Source: Rosa chinensis (taxonomy: Eukaryota; Streptophyta; Magnoliopsida; Rosales; Rosaceae). Taken from it: a stretch of DNA of 64,000 bases. The stretch is taken from positions 62,001-126,000 of the forward strand of contig NW_020126838.1 in assembly GCF_002994745.2 (NCBI RefSeq), given 5' to 3'. A program made the position numbers and the translations under genes. Below are positions 9,827-20,338 of the stretch, piece by piece. Position 1 is the first letter of the stretch. Each line of letters opens with the position of its first letter. The notes below the pieces were generated by a model. That model was not told the DNA's origin. It did not search any database and saw only the letters and a list, made by a program, of their open reading frames with translations.

Positions 9827-12802
9827 ATTATGCGCTTGCTTTATTTTATTTATTTTAGTTTTTAATTTAATAATCCTAAAACCCCCTAATTGTGTTTACT
9901 TGTATATATTTCTTTCTTTGTTTTATTTAAAATCACTTGTTTTTGTTTATAATTGTTGTATATAAATTGTGTGAAACTTAGTTTAAAATTAACTAGGATG
10001 TTTTTTATATTGTTGAATAAAAGGTTTAATTGTAAGTTGTAAATTGAATGGAATAGGTGAAGTCTCTTTTGTTAATATTGGCCTAAACCCCTTATTGGTA
10101 CCTAGTTCAGGTCCCTTAAGGTTGAGGGCGGCTTTTATTAACACTTGTTGAACTGTCTTCACACTTATGAACTTTTTCATCTTAGTAAGTATAGCCTATG
10201 TGGAATGGTGTCTAGGAAGGGGACAACGTTCATGACGGGTTTTTGAATCCAGAAGTGCTTGCAAATGGGCCTAAACCACTATGTGGGAGTAGCTCATGCC
10301 AAAATGGATTTTTCCTCTCGTGATTGCCCTCCCCCACCTGGCCATTTCAGTAAGGTTGCCCAAAGGATGTAAGAGGAAATTTGTGTCTAGGCGACTATAC
10401 TTGGGCCGCACGTCCACTTGATTTACCGCTTGGAATTAGATTTGATATCAATAATATTATGACAAAAGAAAATATAACAAAATGTTGTGATACACTAAGG
10501 TGAAAAAAAAAAAACATTGAGTAAATATTTTTCATTTTTTTTTTTTACTCACTTGTGTACCTAACTTGTGTCGTATGTACAATGTACTTGTTAATTATAC
10601 TTGTATTTTGTAATTCATAGTTACTTGTTTATATATTTTCTAAATCTTTGTTAATTATAGTTACTAACTTTTTAATTTCTATTCCGTCTGGCTGAAAGAC
10701 ATTAAACTCAAGCGCTGCTTGGGAGGCAACCCAATTCAGAAGTAGCTGTGCTGGAGACTACAATCACAGATTTGCTTTCTCCTTCCCGATTTCTTTTATT
10801 TTTCAATTTTTCTCTTTTGTTTTTGTTTTCGTAAATTTCTTTCCTATATGTTTAATTGTTTCATTGCATGCTTATAATTGATTACATTGAGGACAATGCA
10901 ATATTTAAGTGTGGGGGAAGAGATTTATACTTTTTTATCTTTTATTTTGAGTCATATATATTGGAAAATACAAAAAAATCAAAAAAATTGTCAAAATATA
11001 AATAAAAAAATTTGTTGCTTTTATTTATTGAGTCTTAGTTATACTTTTGTCTTGAGTCATATATATTGAAAAATACAAAAAAATCAAAAAATGTCAAAAA
11101 AAAAAAAAATTTCGTTGCTTTTATTTATTCAGTCTTAGTCTTTTGTTTTTATTTTTGAGTCTTAGGATGCCATTTCAACTGTCTAGGATGATTCTATATC
11201 TCTGAAATCATGATTAAAAGAGGATCACAAGATTAAGATGAATTTTAAACATGGTATTCTTTGGTTAATTGAGATATATGAAAAATGCATGCATGTGTAG
11301 TGGATATGGATTTCGTGACCTTGGTACAGAATATGAGCATGTTAAGATGAGTTTTGATTCATAAAAACCCATGTGAGATATTTGAGCCATGTCCCTTTTT
11401 CTTGGAGTGAAATGAAAAATATATTCTTATTTTCTTGGCGACGTTTTGATGATCTCATTATTCTTTCATCCTGATTGATTGCTTGCCATAGATTAAGTTT
11501 GATGGACTAGAGAATGCTAGAATTCGCTCTTGTGCTTGTTGAGACTTTTATCGATACATGGCCCTGATTCTGGAAAGGATAGAGGCACCCTAGGAATTAC
11601 CATCATTGCCAAATATAGCCTGTGTCCTTATTTGTGCCCGTCGTGGGACTCCCCTAGATAAACCTTTTGAGCCTACATTAAGCCTTTTCTTTCATCACCC
11701 TTAAAATCCTTAACCCTAAACCTTAGTATAATTACACTCCTACCCTTTGTTCTAGAAACTTAGTGGAGCTAATTTTGGGACTTTACTTAAGGATTTGGCA
11801 TTGAAAATGAAGATTGAGAAGAGGTGAAAGTTCAAGTGTGGGGGTAGACTTGTCCATAGAAGAAAAAAAAAATGTGAAAGCCGAAAAAAAAAATGAAAAA
11901 AAAGAAGGAAAAAAAAATGTGTACGGCTAGAAAAGAAAAAGAAAAATATATATATGGATTTTAGTCCCCCATACTTGGTGAGTTTGGAGTTTGTTTTAAA
12001 TTGAAGGCCCATTACAGAAAAATTTGGCCTTTGTCCAATTGACTAGAGTTCAAAGGAAGTTTAGAGTGAAGTTAGGGCCCAACATGAAGACATATGGCCC
12101 TTTACTTCTATGGGATTATGACGTTTTATATGCCTTGGTGGAATTTCTTGAAGTCTCTACATTTACATGTGCTCTGCTAGGTTTTTAGGACACTTTGATA
12201 AATCCTTACCTTTCGTTTCTTTAAACCTTGAGCCTTAGCCCCATTACAACCCTTGAGAAGACCTTCTTGATCCTTAAGATGGGACATCCCTTGATGTGGA
12301 GATGAGTTACAAGAGTTGAACATATGGCTTGGGTCCATCTGTGCAAGTAGTTGGTACCTTTCATGAGATCTTTAAAAGAAAAATATACATGTGCTTTCGT
12401 TTCATATAATATGTGATATACTTGCTATCTTTCACATATACTTGAGTGTATAAGATTTTAAGCATTTCCTTGAATTCTGAGAGAAGAAAGAGTGGATATG
12501 CCTTGTGAGGATTGAATCAAACTTGTCTGAAACATGCTTTACAGAACCCATCACCATTGTTACAACCAAGTCCTACTTGTGTATATGTAAATTATGTGTT
12601 TCAATTAACTCTCGAATGCTTAAACATTGATTCTTGGTAGAGTGCTAATCTTGGTGTTGTGAAAGTAAGAGATTGTTGAGACAAAAAGTTGAAGGGCAAT
12701 AGAGTCATTGTTTGTGTTGAGTCTTTAAATTTTCGTTGAGTCTTAGTTGAGTCTTTGTGAGATTTTGCTAAGGGACTAGCAAAAGCTAAGTGTGGGGGAA
12801 TT
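9827..12802 (+). other. Internal region of element B: leader joined to 3' region, gag-pol absent
   Basis: Contents in order: 9827-9930, LTR-like AT-rich sequence where the primer site should be; 10050-10415, conserved leader module; a junction near 10660-10690 where the whole coding region is missing; GTCTGGCTGAAAGAC, matching the sequence just after pol in A; a hairpin at 10719-10734; and polypurine-like AAGTGTGGGGG motifs at 10907-10917, 11834-11844 and 12788-12798. A small antisense frame lies at 11752-12012. No other coding sequence is supported. Confidence 0.88.
12788..12802 (+). other. Polypurine tract of element B
   Basis: AAGTGTGGGGGAATT directly abuts the 3' LTR start (TGATAGG at 12803). 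This is the expected position for plus-strand priming after RNase H cleavage. Confidence 0.8.
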
Positions 12803-14816
12803 TGATAGGAGCATTTTAATGCGACATTTTAACTGTTATTTCCCTATATTTTCTGCGTTATTTCCTTAATAAAACTCTGTTTAGGAAAGTTTCCATTCTT
12901 CGAATGGGAAAGTTCCTAATTGTAGAAAGTTTCCGTTTTGTAGTTTCTATTTTCCATTTTTAGAAAGTTTCCATTTTAGTTTAAGAAAGTTTCCATTTCT
13001 TATTTTAGAAAGCTTCTATTTTCAGGTTTTTGGAATAAATAAGCTGAATTGAGTTCATAAATGGAACGAGAAGCTTTATGAAGATGACATGGCAAGGAGG
13101 AAATCAAGGAAGAGTTTTTAAAAAGGAAAATATATTTTCCTTGGGTATTAAATTTGCCGTGTCATACCTAAGGAAAAATAAGGTGACAACGTGGGAATTA
13201 AAGATGATTGATTGAGGATTTCAAGGGGAGATTTTCTTGGGAGATTTTTATGGAAAGAAATATTGTTGGAGGAGTAAATTGGTGTGATTGCCAACGTGAA
13301 AATCAGAAATAATCAAGGAGATGACGCAAAGAGAGATTCAAGGGAGATATTTATGGAAGGAAAATATGTGTGCACCAAGGAAAAGCTCAAAAGGCGTCCA
13401 GATTCATCCCTAAATTCCCTAAAGGAATGTTGGCCGAAATTCATGAAGAAAATCAGAATAATTTCAAGGAAATTCGGCAATTAAATATTAGGGAGTTATT
13501 TTAGAGAATTTTGATTGGTTGGAACACATCACAAGGCTTACTTGGCATTCTATGATTGGTTGGACCACATCACAAGCTTACTTGGCGAATTATCATTGGT
13601 TGAAGCTATGTGGAAAATTCTGATTGCTTTGTGAACCCTAGCCGTGCTCCTATATATACCCACCTCTTTGACGTTGAGAAGGGTTCCTCTTCCCATACAA
13701 TTTACACTTTAGAAAAAAATCAGAAAATCTTCTTAGCATAGCCGTGAGTTTCTCCATCCTCTAGTCATCTCCACGAGTTCAAGCAAGGCCAAGGGAGAAG
13801 AAGCATAGCCGTGAGCATCCATCATCCATCTCCAACCTTGAAGCTTGCTTTCGAGATTCAAGAGACCACCACATCAATCGTTCATCACCATCCCCATCTC
13901 ACGGTGTAATCCGATTCTCCTTTGTAACCTTTGCTTTGAATTTCGTTGGTTATGAACTAGTTGACATATGTGTTTGAACAAATATTAATTTCTGGAATTT
14001 TTATGATTAATTGAGAATTTTCAGATTCATATTATTGTGATTCGAGAGTTGCTTATGTGGGTTTGTTTAATTAAATTTGCGTTATAGATAACTTTTGTAT
14101 TTTAATCTTATGTGGTTGCAAACACTTAGGGTTTCGATATAATTGGTGCTAGGTTTAAGAACATGAAATCGACTTTTCGTTTTGTGTAAACTTGAATCAA
14201 AGTAGTAAAGGTTTTGTACAAAGATCGAATTTAATTAACGAGGATTGCAATTAGGTGGACTTTTCCATACTAAGTTGTACACTTGAGTTGATAGCCTTTC
14301 TCTATGTGTAATGCGTTAAACATGACATGATTGACTAGCTTTCTAGGGTTTGATTGCATGTTTGATAGGATTAATCTAGGTGCTTTCGCTTAGGTTAATT
14401 AGCATTGAAAAGTAAAAAATGGGAATTCATTTGCTTTCGAATGTTTCACATGATGAACTCCTTTCTCATGACTTAGATGAACAATATTAGGGTTTGAGTC
14501 AATTTTAATCATATGTTTCGATTTTGATCTTTGTTCTCTCATTCCATTCGTATTTTTATGTTTTTGCATTTTAATTGTTTTGTTAACTTAGTTTTATTTT
14601 CGAAAAACCAAAAACAATATCCCCCCTTTTTCGTGTACACTGTTTATAGTTGTGAATATCTTTGTAAATATTATACTTTGTTTTAATTTTAGTTGTTTAA
14701 TTGTTTGATAATGACAGGTGTACCCTCAATCCCCGGAATAGAACGATCCCTACTTATTACATACTACTAACGATATTTTCAGGGTTAAATTATGCGCTTG
14801 CTTTTTAGCTGCATCA
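12803..14816 (+). repeat. 3' LTR of element B
   Basis: 2014 bp, essentially identical to 7813-9826. It ends at 14816 and is followed by the CGCTG target duplication. Confidence 0.95.
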
Positions 14817-14821
14817 CGCTG

Positions 14822-15855
14822 CTTGGGAGGCAACCCAATTCAGAAGTAGCTGTGAAGGAGTCTACACACGCAGATTTGATTTCTCCTTCCCTATTTCTCC
14901 TTCTTTTCACGTTTTCTTTTTGTACTTAGTAGTTATTTTCGTATATTTCTACCCTATATGCTTAATTGTTTCATTGCATGCTTATGATTGATTACATTGA
15001 GGACAATGCAATATTTAAGTGTGGGGGAAGGGATTTATACTTTTATCTTGAGTCATATATTGAAAAATACAAAAAAATCGAAAAATATCAAAAATAACAA
15101 AATTTCGTTGCTTTTATTGAGTCATTGAGTCAAGTTTTGGGTGAAATAATTTCTTCATCGTAGGCGCATCTATTAAGGTGTGATGTCTAGGTCTGGTTTA
15201 GATACGAGAAGTGCTAGCAAAGGGTCTCGTCCCCTGCTAAACAAGTGAGCTGAGCTCCGCCAAAATCGTTCCCTTCCTTACCTGGTCACATCCCAAAGGA
15301 GTTACCGAAAGGAGAAAGGAAATAACCCTAGTCCCTAGTTAACGTTTGAGTCTTTTGTCATTTTGTTTTGAGTCTTAGGATGCCCTTTCAACTGTCTAGG
15401 ATGATTCTATATCTCTGAAATCATGGCTAAAAGAGAATCACACAATTGAGATGACTTTAATATGGTATTCTTTGGTTAATTGAGATATATGAAAAATGTG
15501 TGCCTTGTAGTGGATATGGATTTCGTGACTTTGGTACAGAATATGAGCATGTTAAGATGAGTTTTGATTCATAAAAACCCATGTGAGACAATTGAGCCCA
15601 TGTCCCTTTTTCTTGGAGTGAAATGAAAATTATAGTCTTATTTTCTTGGCGATGTTTTGATAATCTCATTATTCTTTCATTTGATTGACTACTTGCCATA
15701 GATTAAGTTTGATGGACTAGAGAATGCTAGAATTCACTCTTGTGCTTGTCGAGACGTTTTATCAATACATGGCCCTGATTCTGGAAAGGATAGAGGCACC
15801 CTAGGAACTACCACCATTGCCATATAAACCTGTGTCCCTATTTGTGCCCGTCGTG
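14822..15855 (+). other. Post-pol non-coding region of element A, first part
   Basis: Continues A after B. It holds a hairpin TTGGG-AGGCAA-CCCAA (14823-14838), the first AAGTGTGGGGG motif (15017-15027) and an extra copy of the second leader module (about 15140-15345) that B, C and Q lack here. It then carries conserved sequence up to GTGCCCGTCGTG, where C is inserted. An antisense 80-codon frame (15457-15699) has a relative in C but appears frame-broken in B and Q. Confidence 0.8.
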
Positions 15856-17932
15856 TGATAGGAGCATTTTAATGCAACGTTTTAACTGCATTTCCCTACA
15901 TTTTTCTGCGCCATTTCCTTGAAAAATCCCTGTTTGGGAAAGTTTCCATTCTTTGATTGGGAAAGTTCTTTATTATAGAAAGTTTCCATTTTTGTAGTTT
16001 TCATTTCTCATTTCTCATTTCTCATTTCTCATTTTTGGAAAGTTTCTATTTTTCACTTTTAGTAAGTTTCTATTTTTCATTCTAGTTTCTATTTTCAGGA
16101 CCTCCGAGCTAAAAAGTGGAAATGAACGCACGAATGGAAAGAGGAGCATGCGAACGTTAAGGCGAACAAATATGAGAGAAAAAGGGCCACAGAAATGAGC
16201 AGAAATGAAGAAACAAGCTTTCCTAATCCAACTAGGAAACCCTGCGAAATGGAGGAAGGCTTCCCGAGCAAGTTTCCAACGCAACCATGAAAAAGAAATG
16301 GAAAAATAATGTGTTTTGCATTGGAAGATGAGAAGGCTTAAAGAAGAAGCAACTCTTTGGATTTTCGGCAAAATGGATCAAGGCCCATCAAAGCCCATGA
16401 CATTAGGGTTTGTGACGCAAAACCCTAACCCTAGGGATGTGTTGCCGTGAAAACCAAAGGGAGGAGACAAAGTGGCGTGAAAAATCCAAGGAAGAAATAA
16501 AAGATTACGCAAGAGATTTTCTAGGGTGGAAATTAAGGAAAGAAATCAAGAAAAGCACCAAATGGCGTCTAGATTCATTCCTAGAAACCCTAAGTATATT
16601 TTGGACGAAAATACAAGAAGAAAATCAGAAAATATTCAAGGTATTTCGGCAAGAATATATTAGGGAATCTTCTTGGAGTTTTGTGATTGGTTGGATGACA
16701 CACTAGGGCTTATTTGGCAATTTCTCATTGGTGGAAGCTATGTGGAATTATTAATTTAATTCCTTGGAAGAAAATCAGAAATTCACGGCTTGGAGACCAA
16801 GCATAGCCGTCCCCTATATAAACTCCACAACCCTAGACGTCTAACATCACACCCCCATAATTCAGAAAATTCTCTCTACGCGAAAGCTCTCTCCATCCTC
16901 TAGTGCATTCAACGTTTCAAGCAAGGAAGAAGAAGAAGAAGAACCAAGCCGTGAGCATCATCATCCATTCTCCACCTTGAAGCTTGCTTTCGAGATTCAA
17001 GACTCCATACGTTTTACCTTTCATCCCCATCTCCATCTCACGGTGTAATTCAACCTCTTTCTTTGTAATCTTGTTTGATTTCGTTGGGATTGTTCTAGTT
17101 GACATTGATGTTTGAACAAGGTTTTAATTCTGAAATTTTATGATTGAATGAAGATTTCGAATTCTATGTTGTGATTCCATAGTTGCTTATGTGAGTTTGT
17201 TCGATTGAATTTGCTTTACAGAAAACTTTTATATGTTTATGTTCTTTGGTGGCCAACTTAGGATATATGCATGTAATTGGTGCTAGATTTAAGAACATGA
17301 AATCAACTTTTTGTTTTGTGTAACTTGAATCAAAAGTAGTAAAGGTTTTGGACAAAAATCGAATTCAATTGATGAGGATTGCAAATAGATGAACTTTTTC
17401 ATACTAGGTTGTGCACTTGAGTTGATAGCCTTTCTATGTGTTTCATGCGTTGAACATGTCATGATTGACTAGCTTTCTAGGGCTTGATTACATGTTTGAT
17501 AGGATTAGTCTATGTGCTTTCACTTAGATTAATTAGCATTGAAAAGTAAAATATGGGAAATCGTTTGCTTTCTAACGTTTCACATGATCAACTCCTTTCT
17601 CATGACTTGGAAGAACAATGTAGGGTTTATTCGAATTCAATCATGAACTTAGTTTTGATCTTTGTTTCTTACATTTCATTCTTGTATTTGTGTTTTTGTT
17701 TATACTTAGTTTTATTCTTTCTTTTAATTTTCGAAAACCAAAAACCTAAAACCCCCCTAAATTCGTGAATAGTGTTTATGTGTGAATAGTATACTTTGTT
17801 TTTATTTTAATTGTTTAAATTGTCTTACATTGACAGGTGTACCCTCAATCCCCGGAATAGAACGATCCCTACTTGCTTATACTACTAATGATATTTCTAG
17901 GGTTAAATTATATGCTTGCTTTGAGCGTATCA
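15856..17932 (+). repeat. 5' LTR of element C
   Basis: Starts TGATAGGAGC and ends GCGTATCA. It contains a TTTCTCA 7-bp tandem run near 16001-16035 and a TATATAAA box at 16815-16822. It is of the same LTR lineage as A and L, but shorter. Confidence 0.94.
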
Positions 17933-17937
17933 ATTTT

Positions 17938-17955
17938 TGGCGCCGTTGCCGGGGA
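17938..17955 (+). other. Primer-binding site (tRNA-Asp) of element C
   Basis: The same 18-base site as in element A, 5 bases after the LTR end. It is complementary at its 3' edge (17949-17959) to U5 at 17845-17855. Confidence 0.92.
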
Positions 17956-17986
17956 TTGAAAAATTACTTGTTGAAGTGTATTCAAT

Positions 17987-20338
17987 TGATGTCGCTTTTG
18001 GGAGCGACCAATTTAACCCTGAAATGTCATTAGTAGTATAAAGTAAATAGGGATCGTTCTATTCCGGGGATTGAGGGTACACCTGTCATTATCAAACAAT
18101 TAAACAATTAAAATTAAAACAAAGTATAATATTTACAAAAATATAACAAAATATATACATATTTACGAAATTAGGGGGATTTTTGATTTTGATTTTCGGA
18201 AATTAAACTAAGTAAAGAAAACAATTAAAATGCAAAAACATAAAAATGCAAATGAAATGCACGAACAAAGATCAAATCGGAATTTATAATCAAGGCTAAT
18301 TCAAGTTCATCATTGTTCATCATAGTCATGCAAGAGGAATTGATCATGTGAAACGTTCAAAAGCAAACAATTTCCCATATTTTACTTTCAATGCTAATTA
18401 ACCTAAGTGAAAGCACCTAGATTAATTCTATCAAACATGCAATCAAACCCTAGAAAGCTAGTCAATCATGTCATGTTCAACGCATTAAGCATCTAGAAAG
18501 GCTATCAATTCAAATGTGCAACTTAGTATGAAAAAGTTCACCTAATTGCAATCTCCTTTGATTAAATTTCGGTTTTTGTACAAAACCTTTACTACTTGTT
18601 GATTCGAGAACACAAAACCAAAAAGTTGATTCATGTTCTCAAATTCGTAGCAACATTCACATAAAAACCCTAAATGTTTCGAACCATTCAAGATTATCAT
18701 ACAAACGATTTCTATCATGCAAATTCAATCAAACACTTACACAAAAGCAACCATAAATCACAATATATGAATCTGAAAATTAACAATTAACCATAAAATT
18801 TCAGAAATCAATACTTGTTCATACATAAGTGTCAACTAAGGCAAACCAACGAAAATTACAAAGCAAAGGTACAAGGAGAATCGGATTACACCGTGATGAA
18901 GATGAGATGGATGAAGTGATGATGTGGTCTCTTGAATTTCGAAAGCAATCTTCAAGGTGGAGGGTGGATGGTATGCACGGCTTAGCTTCTTCTTCCTTGG
19001 CCTTGCTTGCACTTCGTGGTTGCCCTAGAGGATGGAGAGGAGCACGGCTAAGCTAGAGAGTTTTCTGAATTATTTCTCAAGTGTAGAACGTAAAAAGTTT
19101 GGAACTAGGAACTCCTTGACGTTGAGAGAAGAGAGGAATATATAGGGGACGGCTTCTAGGTCTTCAAGCCGTGAATTTCTTCTTTATTTTCCATGGAATT
19201 AATCTGAAAATGCCACATAGTTTCCTCCAATGATAGCATGCCACATAAGCCCTATGAGGTGGTGCAACCAATCACAAAATTCTCTTTTAATTCCCTAGAA
19301 ATATTGCCGAAATTCCTTGAGATAATTTCTGATTTTTCTTGTTTAATTTCGGCCAACTTCCTTTAGGAATTCTAGGAATGAATCTAGACCCCATTTAAGC
19401 TTTTCTTGGTCTCCACCTTTTTCTCTTTCCTTAAAACTCTCTAGGAAATCTTTTTGCCGAAATCTCTTTGTTTACTTCTTGATTCACACGGCAATTCTCT
19501 CTCCTTCCTTGTATTTCTCACGGCAATCCCTAGCTTCTCTCTCTCTTTAAACGGCAAAGGCTCAAGATAACTCTTCCAAGAATATCTCATTCCAAGAAAA
19601 TCTCCCTAGAAAATCTCCACCAAAATCTTCTTATTATTTCCTGATTTTCCACGTCATCTTCCTTGTTTCTCTCTAGGATTTCACGGCAAAACATCTTTAG
19701 GGCTAGGGTTTGCGTCACAAACCCTAGTTCCATGGGCCTTTGTGGGCTTTTATCCAAGTAGCCGAAAATCCAACAAGTCTTGAGAGTTTTTGGGCCTCCA
19801 TGCGTCACCTTTATGCCATGTCATCATCTAGAGTCTTCAAGAAGCTTCCCTCATGCCATGTACTTCATTAATTCGATCTCCATTCTTGGTTGGCTCAAGA
19901 GTCTTGTTTTGGCCAGCTTTCCTCTTTGGACAGGGTTTCCTGGTTGGATCAGGAAAACTTCTTTTCTTCATTTCTGCTCATTTGTGCTTCCCTTTGTACT
20001 TCATCTTTGCTCCCCTTGTAGTTCGCAAGCTCCTCTTTCCATTTATGAGTTCATTTCCACTTTCTAGCTCGGAGGTCCTGAAAATAGAAACTAGTAAGAA
20101 AAATAGAAACTTTCCTAAAATGAAAATGGGAAACTTTCTAAAAATGACAAATAGAAACTACCGAAAATGGAAACTTACTAGAAATGATAAATAGAAACTA
20201 CAAAAATAGAAACTTTCTACAAATAGGAACTTTCCCAATCAAAGAATGGAAACTTTCCTAAACAGAGTTTTATTAAGGAAATAATGCAGAAAATGTAGGG
20301 AAATGCAGTTAAAACGTCGCATTAAAATGCTCCTATCA
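17987..20338 (-). mobile_element. Solo LTR D in the leader of C
   Basis: A complete reverse LTR of 2352 bp, from TGATGTCGC (its 3' end) to GCTCCTATCA (its 5' end). Its subtype matches I and the LTRs of Q. Flanks are TCAAT on the left and ATAAT on the right. A TCAAT duplication would fit only if three bases at the right edge were lost or shared with the LTR end, so the TSD is imperfect. A frame at 18829-19056 recurs in Q's LTRs only because the LTRs are related. Confidence 0.9.

Larger units (their letters stand above)
7813..14816 (+). mobile_element. Element B: coding-less LTR retrotransposon in A
   Basis: Two 2014-bp LTRs flank a 2976-bp internal region without gag or pol. The 5-bp TSD CGCTG is at 7808-7812 and 14817-14821, and removing B joins element A's post-pol sequence perfectly. 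I found one difference between the LTRs (A/G at 8672 and 13662), so B is very young and must have used proteins from another copy. No tRNA-Asp primer site follows its 5' LTR (see findings). Confidence 0.95.

Noticed and set aside
15457..15699. Antisense frame of 80 codons in A's 3' region, with a relative at 21661-21873 in C.
   Set aside because: The matching regions of B and Q appear to be broken by frameshifts, so conservation in A and C may only reflect recent common descent.
16415..16440. Telomere-like AAACCCTAACCCTA in LTRs (also near 23785 and 27113).
   Set aside because: Only two units, at a fixed place in related LTRs. It is inherited LTR sequence or a telo-box-like promoter motif, not an interstitial telomere.
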